Shown piece after piece: positions 6,852 through 13,700 of a DNA stretch of 15,963 nt. The notes beneath the pieces are model-generated. The model made no database searches, had not been told where the DNA came from, and worked only from the letters and a program-made list of their open reading frames with translations. The stretch is from CAMTUW01 sp947085035. GTDB lineage: Bacteria; Actinomycetota; Coriobacteriia; Anaerosomatales; PHET01. Numbering within the stretch: the stretch's first letter is position 1; each line of letters starts with the position of its first letter. The stretch covers positions 1 through 15,963 of the forward strand of contig CAMTUW010000022.1 in assembly GCA_947085035.1 (NCBI GenBank), in the 5' to 3' direction. A program made the position numbers and the translations under genes.

Positions 6852-7187
6852 GTGTCTGCAGGTGGGTACGACGAGAAGCGGGAGCCGCACTACGACCTAG
6901 AGCGGGTCAAGCGCGCATTTCGGGCGGACGACGTGGTCACACCGACTCGAGTGAAGCGGTATCTTGCTGCACGCAAGTGGAATACCCGCACGGTCTGTGA
7001 GGTCTTCGAGACGCCCAAACCGCGTGACTTGCATAAATCGCAGGCCCACCGCGAGCGGCCCGGTGTGTGGCTCGACATCTATCGTCCAACAACCGTGTAC
7101 GGCCGACTCTACGTGAAGTTCACGATGCACGAGGATGGCCGCAGGTTCGTTGTTCTCTCGTTCTGCCACGACGGAGAGGCTCACTAG
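6852..7187 (+). CDS. mqsR: MqsR-family mRNA interferase toxin, copy 1
   Basis: This 111-residue protein aligns with E. coli MqsR (98 residues): EPHYDLERVKRAF matches its PHTRLSQVKKLV start, DLHKSQ matches DFYKSM, VWLDIYRP matches IWQDVYRP, GRLYVKFT matches GQVYLKIT, and VVLSF matches the last strand. The RelE-like fold is expected to cleave mRNA. Of the residues reported as important in E. coli MqsR, K56 and Y81 are kept (K62, Y87), but Q68 is Leu74 and K96 is Cys105, so activity or cleavage preference may differ. The start is GTG, with GGGGAG just upstream and partly inside an inverted repeat. The antitoxin follows after 12 nt, giving the toxin-first order typical of mqsRA. It is about 82% identical to copy 2. 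Confidence 0.88.
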   Translation: MSAGGYDEKREPHYDLERVKRAFRADDVVTPTRVKRYLAARKWNTRTVCEVFETPKPRDLHKSQAHRERPGVWLDIYRPTTVYGRLYVKFTMHEDGRRFVVLSFCHDGEAH

Positions 7188-7199
7188 GGAGGTGGCACC

Positions 7200-7664
7200 A
7201 TGACATCGGATGATTTCCACGTCTGCTCGATGTGCGGCGCACGCGCAGCGATCATGACCACGCAGCCACTCGATGCCGGCACCGGCACGAGATCGACGAT
7301 CGTTGAGCCCGGTTTCGAATACGAGCACTGCACGGCGTGTGGCGAGGATCTGATCTCATTTCGAGACCTCGACAACCTCACGGCCCTCGCTGTCGAGAAG
7401 GAGCGCGCAGAGGACGGCCTCCTCTCCGGTCACGACATCCGCGAACTGCGCCTCGCACTCGGCCTCACGCAGACCGCCCTCGAAGACCTGCTCGGGGTCA
7501 GCGCCTCGACAGTGGGTTGCTGGGAGCGGGGCCTGTACGCGCAGAACAAGACCGCCGACCGCCTCATGCGCATCCTAGCCGCACACCCGGAGCTCATCGC
7601 CGAGACCGGCTTCGTCGCCGCCGAAGGCCGCGGACCCTACCGCCCTTCGCGCAAGGCGACGTGA
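7200..7664 (+). CDS. mqsA: MqsA-family antitoxin, copy 1, with altered recognition helix
   Basis: This is a 154-residue two-domain antitoxin. The N-terminal zinc domain has Cys9/Cys12 and Cys44/Cys47 (CSMC, CTAC), matching C3, C6, C37 and C40 of E. coli MqsA. The C-terminal XRE-type HTH spans about 78-135 (IRELRLALGLTQTALEDLLG, then SASTVGCWERG, then the KTADRLMRILAAHPEL helix). It should bind and neutralise the toxin and repress the cassette. A gapless alignment of the recognition helix puts Cys107 at the position of E. coli Arg101, a base-contacting residue. Copy 2 has Arg there, so DNA binding by this copy may be weakened. GGAGG lies 7 nt before the ATG. It is about 91% identical to copy 2, and the C-terminal seven residues differ. 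Confidence 0.9.
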   Translation: MTSDDFHVCSMCGARAAIMTTQPLDAGTGTRSTIVEPGFEYEHCTACGEDLISFRDLDNLTALAVEKERAEDGLLSGHDIRELRLALGLTQTALEDLLGVSASTVGCWERGLYAQNKTADRLMRILAAHPELIAETGFVAAEGRGPYRPSRKAT

Positions 7665-7775
7665 GCGACACTTCGCACTTCTTTCACCTCAAGAACAAGC
7701 CCGACACGCCACCCAGTGGTCGCAACGCCCCGAACCGGGAGACGCTCGCCCACGCCCGTCCGCGACGATCATTGC

Positions 7776-7805
7776 TTGACGGGAAATCAGGATATGCGCT
7801 ATATT
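7776..7805 (+). promoter_or_regulatory. Promoter of the second mqsRA cassette
   Basis: TTGACG (7776-7781) and TATATT (7800-7805) are separated by 18 bp, so the second cassette keeps its own promoter. The spacer is one base longer than in copy 1, and its sequence differs. Confidence 0.7.
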
Positions 7806-7816
7806 TCATTCGCGAG

Positions 7817-7840
7817 CCCCTCTCGCACCACGGAGAGGGG
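7817..7840 (+). promoter_or_regulatory. Inverted repeat over the leader and Shine-Dalgarno of mqsR copy 2
   Basis: The arms CCCCTCTC (7817-7824) and GAGAGGGG (7833-7840), with the same 8-nt loop, are identical to those at 6822-6845. They lie between the promoter and the GTG at 7847. Full conservation, while both flanks of the duplicated unit have changed, suggests a function. Confidence 0.6.
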
Positions 7841-7846
7841 AGCGGT

Positions 7847-8182
7847 GTGTCTGCAGGTGGGTACGACGAGAAGGTGGAGCCGCACTACGACCTAGAGCGG
7901 GTCAAGCGCGCTTTTCGCGATGACGACTTCGTGACGCCCCAAAGGGTGAAGCGCTATCTGACCGCACGCGGATGGAGTCACGGCACAATATGCGAGGTCG
8001 TCGCAAGGCTCAAGCCGGCCGACTTGCACAAATCGCAGGCCCACCGCGAGCGGCCCGGCGTGTGGCTAGACATCTACCGCCCATCAACGGAGCACGGTCG
8101 GCTCTACGTGAAGTTCACGATGCACGAGGATGGCCGCAGGTTCGTTGTGCTCTCGTTCTGCCGCGACGGTGAGGTTCACTAG
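7847..8182 (+). CDS. mqsR: MqsR-family mRNA interferase toxin, copy 2
   Basis: This is a 111-residue paralogue of the toxin at 6852, with the same GTG start, ribosome site and landmarks (EPHYDLERVKRAF, DLHKSQAHRERP, VWLDIYRP, GRLYVKFTMHEDG, VVLSF). About 20 residues differ from copy 1, and 14 of these fall within residues 25-58, the region before the conserved DLHKS segment. Residues 59-79 are unchanged. Like copy 1, it keeps K62 and Y87 but has Leu74 and Cys105 where E. coli MqsR has Gln68 and Lys96. The clustered differences could change antitoxin pairing or the RNA surface. A longer upstream frame runs back through mqsA copy 1 out of phase and is not considered coding. Confidence 0.88.
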   Translation: MSAGGYDEKVEPHYDLERVKRAFRDDDFVTPQRVKRYLTARGWSHGTICEVVARLKPADLHKSQAHRERPGVWLDIYRPSTEHGRLYVKFTMHEDGRRFVVLSFCRDGEVH

Positions 8183-8194
8183 GGAGGTGGCACC

Positions 8195-8659
8195 ATGAAG
8201 TCGGATGATTTCCACGTTTGCTCGATGTGCGGCGCACGAGCGGCGATCATGACCACGCAGCCACTCGAGGCTGGTACCGGCACAAGATCGACGATTGTCG
8301 ATCCCGGTTTTGAATACGAGCACTGCACGGCGTGTAGCGAGGACCTGATCCCGGCGCGGGATCTCGACAACCTCACGGCCCTCGCTGTCGAAAAGGAGCG
8401 CGCAGAGGACGGCCTCCTCTCCGGTCACGACATCCGCGAACTGCGCCTCGCACTCGGCCTCACGCAGACCGCCCTCGAAGACCTGCTCGGGGTCAGCGCC
8501 TCGACAGTGGGCCGCTGGGAGCGGGGTCTCTACGCGCAGAACAAGACAGCCGATCGCCTGATGCGACTCCTCGCTGCGCACCCGGAGCTCATCGCCGAGA
8601 CCGGCTTCGTCGCCGCCGAAGGCCGCGGACCCTACGGCAGCAAGCGGCGCGGGGCGTAG
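8195..8659 (+). CDS. mqsA: MqsA-family antitoxin, copy 2
   Basis: This is a 154-residue paralogue of the antitoxin at 7200. It keeps the zinc-binding Cys pairs (C9/C12, C44/C47) and the XRE-type HTH. Its recognition helix reads SASTVGRWERG, with Arg107 at the position equivalent to the DNA-contacting Arg101 of E. coli MqsA, so this copy looks fully competent as a repressor and might control both cassettes. Differences from copy 1 are few in the zinc and HTH core, including a completely identical 119-nt stretch, but the tail differs (GSKRRGA here). The start follows the toxin stop by 12 nt with GGAGG in the gap. No clear terminator follows. A TACCCT element at about 8681 could be the -10 of the next gene. 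Confidence 0.92.
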   Translation: MKSDDFHVCSMCGARAAIMTTQPLEAGTGTRSTIVDPGFEYEHCTACSEDLIPARDLDNLTALAVEKERAEDGLLSGHDIRELRLALGLTQTALEDLLGVSASTVGRWERGLYAQNKTADRLMRLLAAHPELIAETGFVAAEGRGPYGSKRRGA

Positions 8660-8728
8660 CCACCCCGCCCCCTCGAAGTGCTACCCTAACGGGCGCTCGT
8701 CACTGTCTGCCCGACGTGTTGGAGTTCC

Positions 8729-9283
8729 GTGCGCATCCTTCTCGACTGCAGAATGGCTTCTTGGACCGACGCGGGTCCCTACACGGTCGGCCTGACTCGC
8801 GCGCTCGCAGCTCGGGGGGATCTCGACTTGATATGCGTCGTCGCCAAAGACGAGCCGGCTCCCGCAACCGGGGTGAGTCGAATCGAGACGATGTTCAACC
8901 CGCTCACACCTCAGGGCATGCTCGAGTTCGGTGCCCTCCAGGAAAAGACCCGGCAGGACGTGACGCACTGTCTGCACGCCACAACGCCGTTTCCCGTTCG
9001 CCGCCCCCTTGCCGTGACGGTCAGTGACGTCACCGCTCTCGCGACGCCCGACCCCCTGCAGCCGGCGCTTCAGCGCATCGCATACCGGTGGAGAATCGGG
9101 AGAGTCGCGCGTTTTGCCCAAGCGATCATCTGCCCCTCGGAGGACACGACGGCTGAACTGGAGCGCCACTTCCCCGCGTCGCGAAAGAAGACGACGGTGA
9201 TTCCCGAAGACGAGTGGGAGCGAACCGCCGAGGCCACAGTAGCGCTCTACCGAGAACTGCGACTCGAGGATACCCGCCGATGA
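8729..9283 (+). CDS. GT4-like half protein: GT-B N-terminal domain joined to terminal helix, donor domain absent
   Basis: This is a 184-residue protein starting at GTG (GGAG 4 nt upstream). RILLDCRMASWTDAGPYTVG and TRALAARGDLDLICVV are the first strand, loop and helix of GT4 enzymes such as mannosyltransferases, and 'THCLHATTPFPV', 'AVTVSDVTALATPD' and 'AQAIICPSEDTTAELERHF' are the later N-domain landmarks. At residue 159 ('TTVIP'), where a normal GT4 continues into its donor-binding domain of about 180 residues, the sequence passes directly to EDEWERTAEATVALYRELR. That resembles the last helix of GT4 proteins, which packs back on the N-domain. The E-X7-E motif is therefore missing and transferase activity is doubtful. 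The frame is intact and the stop overlaps the next gene by 4 nt, which argues against simple decay. It could be a glycan-binding or regulatory derivative. Confidence 0.75.
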   Translation: MRILLDCRMASWTDAGPYTVGLTRALAARGDLDLICVVAKDEPAPATGVSRIETMFNPLTPQGMLEFGALQEKTRQDVTHCLHATTPFPVRRPLAVTVSDVTALATPDPLQPALQRIAYRWRIGRVARFAQAIICPSEDTTAELERHFPASRKKTTVIPEDEWERTAEATVALYRELRLEDTRR

Positions 9284-9885
9284 GGGGCTGGGCCGACTCA
9301 ACCTTCGTCTTCCTGTCGGCGAACGAGCGCTACGAGTCAGGCTGCGTCGAGGAGCGCTGGCTGTCCGTGATGAGCGCGCTCGTCGGCCTGGAAGCCTCGG
9401 TCAGGCTGCTCGCCGTGCCCGACTCTCCCGTGTGCGCGGCGGCCAGGGCGCTTGGTGTCGCGACCGATCCCTACATCCTGGACAAGTGGAACATCGTCCG
9501 CTCGCGCTCCCGGCTACGCAAGTACCTGCGACGGCTCGAGCCGGTCGCGGCACACTCCACCGGGTTAGAAGCCGACCTCATCGCGCGTTGGGCGGCTCGC
9601 AGGGTCGAGTCCGTGGAAGTGGTGCACACCGTCACCGCCGGACCTGGTGCCACGCGACGGAGCAACCCGATCGACGCGCTGATGCGACGCTTCGACGAAC
9701 TCGGGATGCGCACGGCGGCCGCAGTCTTCGTCGATGACGAGACGCTCGTGGCCGAAGTGCGCTCAGCGGGGGTGCCTGACGCGAGCGTTCTTCTCGATCA
9801 GGTCGGGTGCCAGGAGCAATCACACGTGCAAGCACACCTTCGTGTCTACCGAGACCTCATGGCCCAGCGCGGGATTCCCGTCTGA
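9280..9885 (+). CDS. Second GT-B-like half protein lacking the donor domain
   Basis: This is a 201-residue protein whose ATG overlaps the preceding stop (ATGA). Its layout recalls a GT-B N-terminal domain: 'STFVFLSANERYESGCVEERW' at the start, 'SVRLLAVPDSPVCAAARALGV', 'LRKYLRRLEPVAAHSTGLEADLI' followed by ARWAARRVESVEVVHTVTAG (compare '..P.vvH.hg.....a...arr.g.p.v.t.h'), then 'TAAAVFVDDETLVAEVRSAGVP' like the usual 'vs..l...l...Gvp' segment. After 'VLLDQVG' the donor domain is absent, and the protein ends HLRVYRDLMAQRGIPV, like a terminal GT4 helix. The same architecture as its neighbour, from a different sequence, suggests that the pair works together. Similarity is weaker than for the first protein, and an unrelated alpha/beta role is possible. 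Confidence 0.6.
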   Translation: MRGWADSTFVFLSANERYESGCVEERWLSVMSALVGLEASVRLLAVPDSPVCAAARALGVATDPYILDKWNIVRSRSRLRKYLRRLEPVAAHSTGLEADLIARWAARRVESVEVVHTVTAGPGATRRSNPIDALMRRFDELGMRTAAAVFVDDETLVAEVRSAGVPDASVLLDQVGCQEQSHVQAHLRVYRDLMAQRGIPV

Positions 9886-9938
9886 ACCTCGACTGTAGAG
9901 TGTTAGTGGAGACTTGTTTCGGTCGCCAGATGAAGAAG

Positions 9939-9944
9939 TATACT
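9939..9944 (+). promoter_or_regulatory. Probable -10 element of the lipoprotein gene
   Basis: TATACT at 9939-9944 lies about 50 nt before the ATG at 9997. The -35 is uncertain: TTGTTT at 9914-9919 would give a long 19-bp spacer. Confidence 0.4.
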
Positions 9945-9996
9945 CGGGCGCGGGCCGTATCCCCGGGTAGATGTCGACCTCCTGAAGGGCTGCACC

Positions 9997-10578
9997 ATGC
10001 TTTCGAGAAACATGCGCGTCATCGCACTCCTGCTCGTCTCGGCACTGCTCTTGCCCATGGCGACGGGCTGCGAGAAACGCTCCGCTGAACCAAACGAGGA
10101 CAACGCCCTGCGCAGCGAAGAGCTCACGCCCGGCGAATTCCCGGACAAGATACCCTTCGACCCCGCCGAGCCACCGCCCCCCATGCTGCGCGACCCAAAG
10201 ACCGCCGTCTATTCGTATCTGATCTGGATAAGCTACGCCTATCGAATCCTGAACTCCGAGGTCGCCACCCATGCGTTCGATGTGTGGGAGGAGGTCCGCG
10301 TCAACTCCTACGTGGAGCTGAACCGCCAAGAGGGCCGCGCGATCGACCAGCGCCTCATCAAGTTCGAGCCGACACTCGTGAAAAGCGAGGGCTCGACCGC
10401 CACCGTGTCCGTTCGCGAGGAGTGGGTCTACCGCTACATCTCCATCGCGGACGGCACCTACTCGAGTAAGCCTCTTGCGGTCTCGTATGATTCGACGTAC
10501 ACGGTTGTCAACACCGACAACAAAGGTTGGCTCGTGCATAAGGTCGAGGCGATCGCCGTAGGCGCGACGCCTGAGTAG
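9997..10578 (+). CDS. Predicted lipoprotein of unknown function
   Basis: This is a 193-residue protein with a lipoprotein signal: basic start (MLSRNMR), a hydrophobic core rich in Leu, Ala and Val, and a lipobox-like MATGC that places the lipidated Cys at residue 25. A Pro/Glu/Asp-rich linker (about 28-65, including EPPPP) follows, then a compact domain of about 120 residues with 'AVYSYLIWISYAYRILNSEV' and several beta strands (STATVSVREEWVYRYISI, VSYDSTYTVV, GWLVHKVEAIAV). The alternation suggests an NTF2-like or IMS-like fold, but this is only an impression. It should sit on the outer face of the membrane. It lies between the half-glycosyltransferase pair and the giant cytochrome and has its own -10 element, so a link to either is unproven. 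Met6 is an alternative start. Confidence 0.8.
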   Translation: MLSRNMRVIALLLVSALLLPMATGCEKRSAEPNEDNALRSEELTPGEFPDKIPFDPAEPPPPMLRDPKTAVYSYLIWISYAYRILNSEVATHAFDVWEEVRVNSYVELNRQEGRAIDQRLIKFEPTLVKSEGSTATVSVREEWVYRYISIADGTYSSKPLAVSYDSTYTVVNTDNKGWLVHKVEAIAVGATPE

Positions 10579-10586
10579 GGGTTCGA

Positions 10587-10607
10587 CCGCCGGACGACGC
10601 CCGGTGG
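10587..10607 (+). terminator. Possible hairpin terminator after the lipoprotein gene
   Basis: CCGCCGG (10587-10593) pairs with CCGGTGG (10601-10607), with one G-T pair, around a 7-nt loop, 8 nt after the stop codon. There is no T-tract, so intrinsic termination is uncertain. Confidence 0.3.
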
Positions 10608-10617
10608 TCCCGGCGCT

Positions 10618-10635
10618 GTGTGACCCACGTCACAC
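10618..10635 (+). promoter_or_regulatory. CRP/FNR-type palindrome upstream of the multiheme cytochrome
   Basis: GTGTGAC (10618-10624) and GTCACAC (10629-10635) are perfect inverted repeats around 4 nt and contain TGTGA-N6-TCACA (10619-10634), the consensus of the CRP family. Two promoters could lie downstream: a TACATC -10 at 10655-10660, which would place the site near -41, or TTGATT-N17-GATACT (10672-10700), which would place it near -80. Either is compatible with activation. The regulator is not in this window. Confidence 0.6.
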
Positions 10636-10671
10636 TTAGCTGAATATTTATGAATACATCGCCCCGCGGTG

Positions 10672-10700
10672 TTGATTTTCACCCAGAATCCACCGATACT
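10672..10700 (+). promoter_or_regulatory. Candidate promoter of the multiheme cytochrome
   Basis: TTGATT (10672-10677) and GATACT (10695-10700) are spaced by 17 bp. This would give a leader of about 80 nt containing the hairpin at 10726-10755. Confidence 0.45.
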
Positions 10701-10725
10701 CCACATGAGGCCTCTCAAAGGGGCC

Positions 10726-10755
10726 CCTGACTGCATGCACTCCCACTCAGTCAGG
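10726..10755 (+). promoter_or_regulatory. Leader hairpin before the multiheme cytochrome
   Basis: CCTGACTG (10726-10733) and CAGTCAGG (10748-10755) form a perfect 8-bp stem with a 14-nt loop, ending 30 nt before the ATG. It overlaps a 10-bp palindrome, AGGGGCCCCT (10719-10728), so two mutually exclusive folds are possible. No known riboswitch core was recognised. Confidence 0.45.
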
Positions 10756-10785
10756 CAAAGCAGCGGTATTCAAAGGTGGTTTGAG

Positions 10786-13700
10786 ATGGTAAGAAGGATA
10801 TGGCTCGCAGTGGCAGCTACGGCGTGTGCGCTCGCATTCGCCCTGAGTGCTCCGGGAACCGCATCCGCCGTCCACACGAACGCCGAGTGCGCGCTCTGTC
10901 ACGGGCCGAGCTCCATCAACAGCGACGCCGATTTCACGGCAAGCCCCGTCGACCGCAATACCGTGTGCCGGAAGTGCCATCTCGACAGTCTCGTGGGCAC
11001 CCACCCCAATCACTACGCTGGTGGCGACTGCAGCTCCATATGTCACCGCGACTGGGGACCCTCTCTCGCCGCGAACGTTCCCACACACCTGAGCCCCGGA
11101 GGCGCGTTCGCCTCGTCCGACTCCCAGAACATGTCGCCGTTCCTCCTGCACTCCATACATATGACCCCGCGCTGGATGGCCAATGTCACCACGGCCAACA
11201 GCAAGTGCGGCAGCTGCCATGCCGCCGCCGCGTGTACCGCGTGTCACGACAACAGCGTGGGCCTGGATGCGAGCCACACTCTGCACGGGACCTCGATCAC
11301 CCGTGGCTGGGCCAGCGCCATCGCCACCCCGTGGGTGGGTAACGTCTCCCCAGGCGTGACCAGCTCACAGGCGGAAGACACCATGCGCCGGGACGAGCCG
11401 GTTCTGTGCGGCGCGACCGGATGCCACGACATCAGCGGCATCGTGGCCAGCGAGCCGTTCCTCATGGACAGCTTCAACCACCCCGCCTACCCGGGTGGGT
11501 ACGTTCAGACCACAGTCACGAGGACCGGGACGTGGCGAGAGATCATCTCGACCAACTACTCGCTGCAACGCCAGGCGACCTCGAACAGCACCACCTCGCG
11601 GTTCAGCATCACGTTCAACGGCGAGCGGGTCACGCTCGTCTCAGACCTCGACCCATATCGCGGCATCGTCGAGATCTCGATCAACGGCGTTCCCGTCGCC
11701 ACCGTTGACCAGTACAGCGCTGTCACCCGGTTCCAGCGTCCGGTGTGGACGAGCGGCGACCTGGGTCCCGGCCCTCACACCATCACCGTGCGTCCCACCG
11801 GGACGCGCAACCCGAGCTCTCGCGCCACACACATCACCATCGACCAGATCAAGGTCTATGCGACCGCCTCTGACACGATCTCGTCTGACTGTTACTCGTG
11901 CCACCCCATCCAAGGCGATGACGACCACGGCGGTGAGCACCCCGGGCCGGGCTTCACCTTCACACACGACATGACCCAGACCATCAACGCGACCAACGTC
12001 TGGAGCACCGGCTACGGGAACCTGTCGTGTGACCGCTGCCATCAGACCCCGCTGCGAAACGAGCACAACCGTCCCACGTCCTCGCGAGGCGGCGCCCCCG
12101 ATTCCTGCGGCGTTTGTCACCCCACCTACGCGGGCTACACATGGAGCGGCTCTTACTCGGTCACGGACGGCTGCAACTTCAGTCAATGTCACGCGTCGGC
12201 TTCTCCACGCGAGACGCACGGACAGTTCGCGTCAAAGCACACGACGGTCTCTGCGGGCCAGAGCCCCGCGTGCAGCTCATGTCACGCGGGCGACCTGCGC
12301 GTCGCGCACAACAACCCCATAGCGGGTAACGGCAAAGTCGAGACGAACAGTTGCCTCGCGTGCCACGGTGCGACGAGGCTTGAGACGACTCGCAGCTGTT
12401 CCGGCAACAAGGCGGACAGCAGTAGCTGCCACATAGGCGGCTACAACGCGATCAACACTCATGCGATCAAGAGTCCCGTTTCCCACGAGGCTTCTCGGGC
12501 CGGAAAGCCGTTCTCGCGTGCCTATCAGGCTGTCGCCGATCACGATGATGGTGGTTTTGAGTGCGCGGCGTGCCACAGCTCCGCGCTGATCCCCGCCCAC
12601 TCGGGCTCTCCGGCGGTGGGCTGCTCGACCGGAGGGGCCGGTGGCAAGGGCTGCCACCTCGACACGGACTACAACTCGATCGTAGTCGCGGCCGCCGGGT
12701 GGACGAGCCGCAAGTGCTCCGACTGCCACAGCTACGGCGTGAAGCGCAGTCACGACAACACGCTCACGCCGCACCTCGTCGCGAGTAATGGTTGCGCTGG
12801 TACCGGCGCGAACTGCCACAACTCCAACGATCTGTGGGCGCTGCACGCTAGGTCTCAGGCCGGCGCTGCTCCGAAGTACCAGAACTGCCTGAACGCCGGG
12901 TGCCACACCACACTGGACCGCCGCCCGACCGTCAACGTGGCCAATGCGTGCGGTTCGACGTCGACGGGCTGTCACACCGGGTTCGCTCCGGACCACACCG
13001 GCACGTTCGGACACACGTTCACGGCGGGGAGTTACTACAACAGCGCGACCGAGACTGGCTGCACATTCCAGACCGGTTGTCACAACGCCGGCTCGGCCTC
13101 GACGGCCGACTTCGCGGCCCCGCACCACCCTTCAACCGGATGTCTCAGCGGCGCCTGCCACGGGTCGAACCCGAGCAAGCCGTCCTTCACCGGGATCCTT
13201 CCGACCGATTGCCAGGAGTGCCACGCCCCGGGTTCGTTCTCCGGGTCGGCGTATCAGGGCGCCGCTGCTCGCACGAACCTCACAGCCGCCCCCGCGGCCG
13301 GTGGGCACTACAACGTCCCTGCGCACACCGCGACCGGCATGTCGAGCGCGGTCACGGCGGGTGGCTCCGCCGCCGCGCAGTGCGGGCAGTGCCACAGCCC
13401 GAGCGTTGGTGGTTCGACCCCCGGTCTGATGAACCAGCACACGAACATCACCATTGCGGGTAGCCCTTACGGGTCCGCTCTCTCATGTGGCGAGTGCCAC
13501 GGAGACACCCGCTCGAAGGGTAACGCCCAGGTGATCGCCAAGTGGGCCAACGACACCTGCGTCGACTGCCACTCTGCGGGTGGCACGGGCTCCACTGCAC
13601 CTCTGAGTCATGCGATCGCCGCCCCGGTGGTGCCGGAAGTCACGACGACGTGCGGTGCGACCGGTATCAACTGCCACAACACTACTGACCTGCACGCCCT

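Larger units (their letters stand above)
6782..8659 (+). repeat. Tandem duplication of the mqsR-mqsA cassette (995-bp period)
   Basis: Two units, 6782-7664 and 7776-8659, are separated by about 111 bp of unrelated spacer. The -10 element, start codons, stops and gene spacings recur at exactly 995 bp. Identity is patchy. A 64-nt block over the leader (6815-6878 = 7810-7873) and a 119-nt block in mqsA (7398-7516 = 8393-8511) are identical, while the central part of mqsR and the 3' end of mqsA differ considerably. This fits a duplication followed by selection or gene conversion. Confidence 0.93.

Noticed and set aside
7337..8182. A single frame of 281 codons covering mqsA copy 1 and mqsR copy 2, suggesting a fusion protein
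   Set aside because: Its first part is mqsA read out of phase (Arg/Pro-rich), and only the part after the GTG at 7847 matches MqsR. That GTG has its own promoter and ribosome site identical to copy 1.
6782..8659. Insertion sequence or composite transposon formed by the two 995-bp-spaced repeats
   Set aside because: No transposase, terminal inverted repeats or target duplication is visible. The repeats are the TA genes themselves with their promoters.
10701..10785. Cyclic-di-GMP/cGAMP (GEMM) riboswitch before the cytochrome
   Set aside because: The fragment AGGCAAAGC loosely recalls the GEMM core, but the GGCAAACC...GAAA tetraloop region and GACGCAAAGCC block with paired helices are missing, and the distance to the ATG is too short.
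12601..13200. CRISPR-like or tandem DNA repeat array in the cytochrome gene
   Set aside because: Recurring TGCCAC/TGTCAC words arise from Cys-His codons at irregular spacing, and no exact repeat-spacer structure exists.
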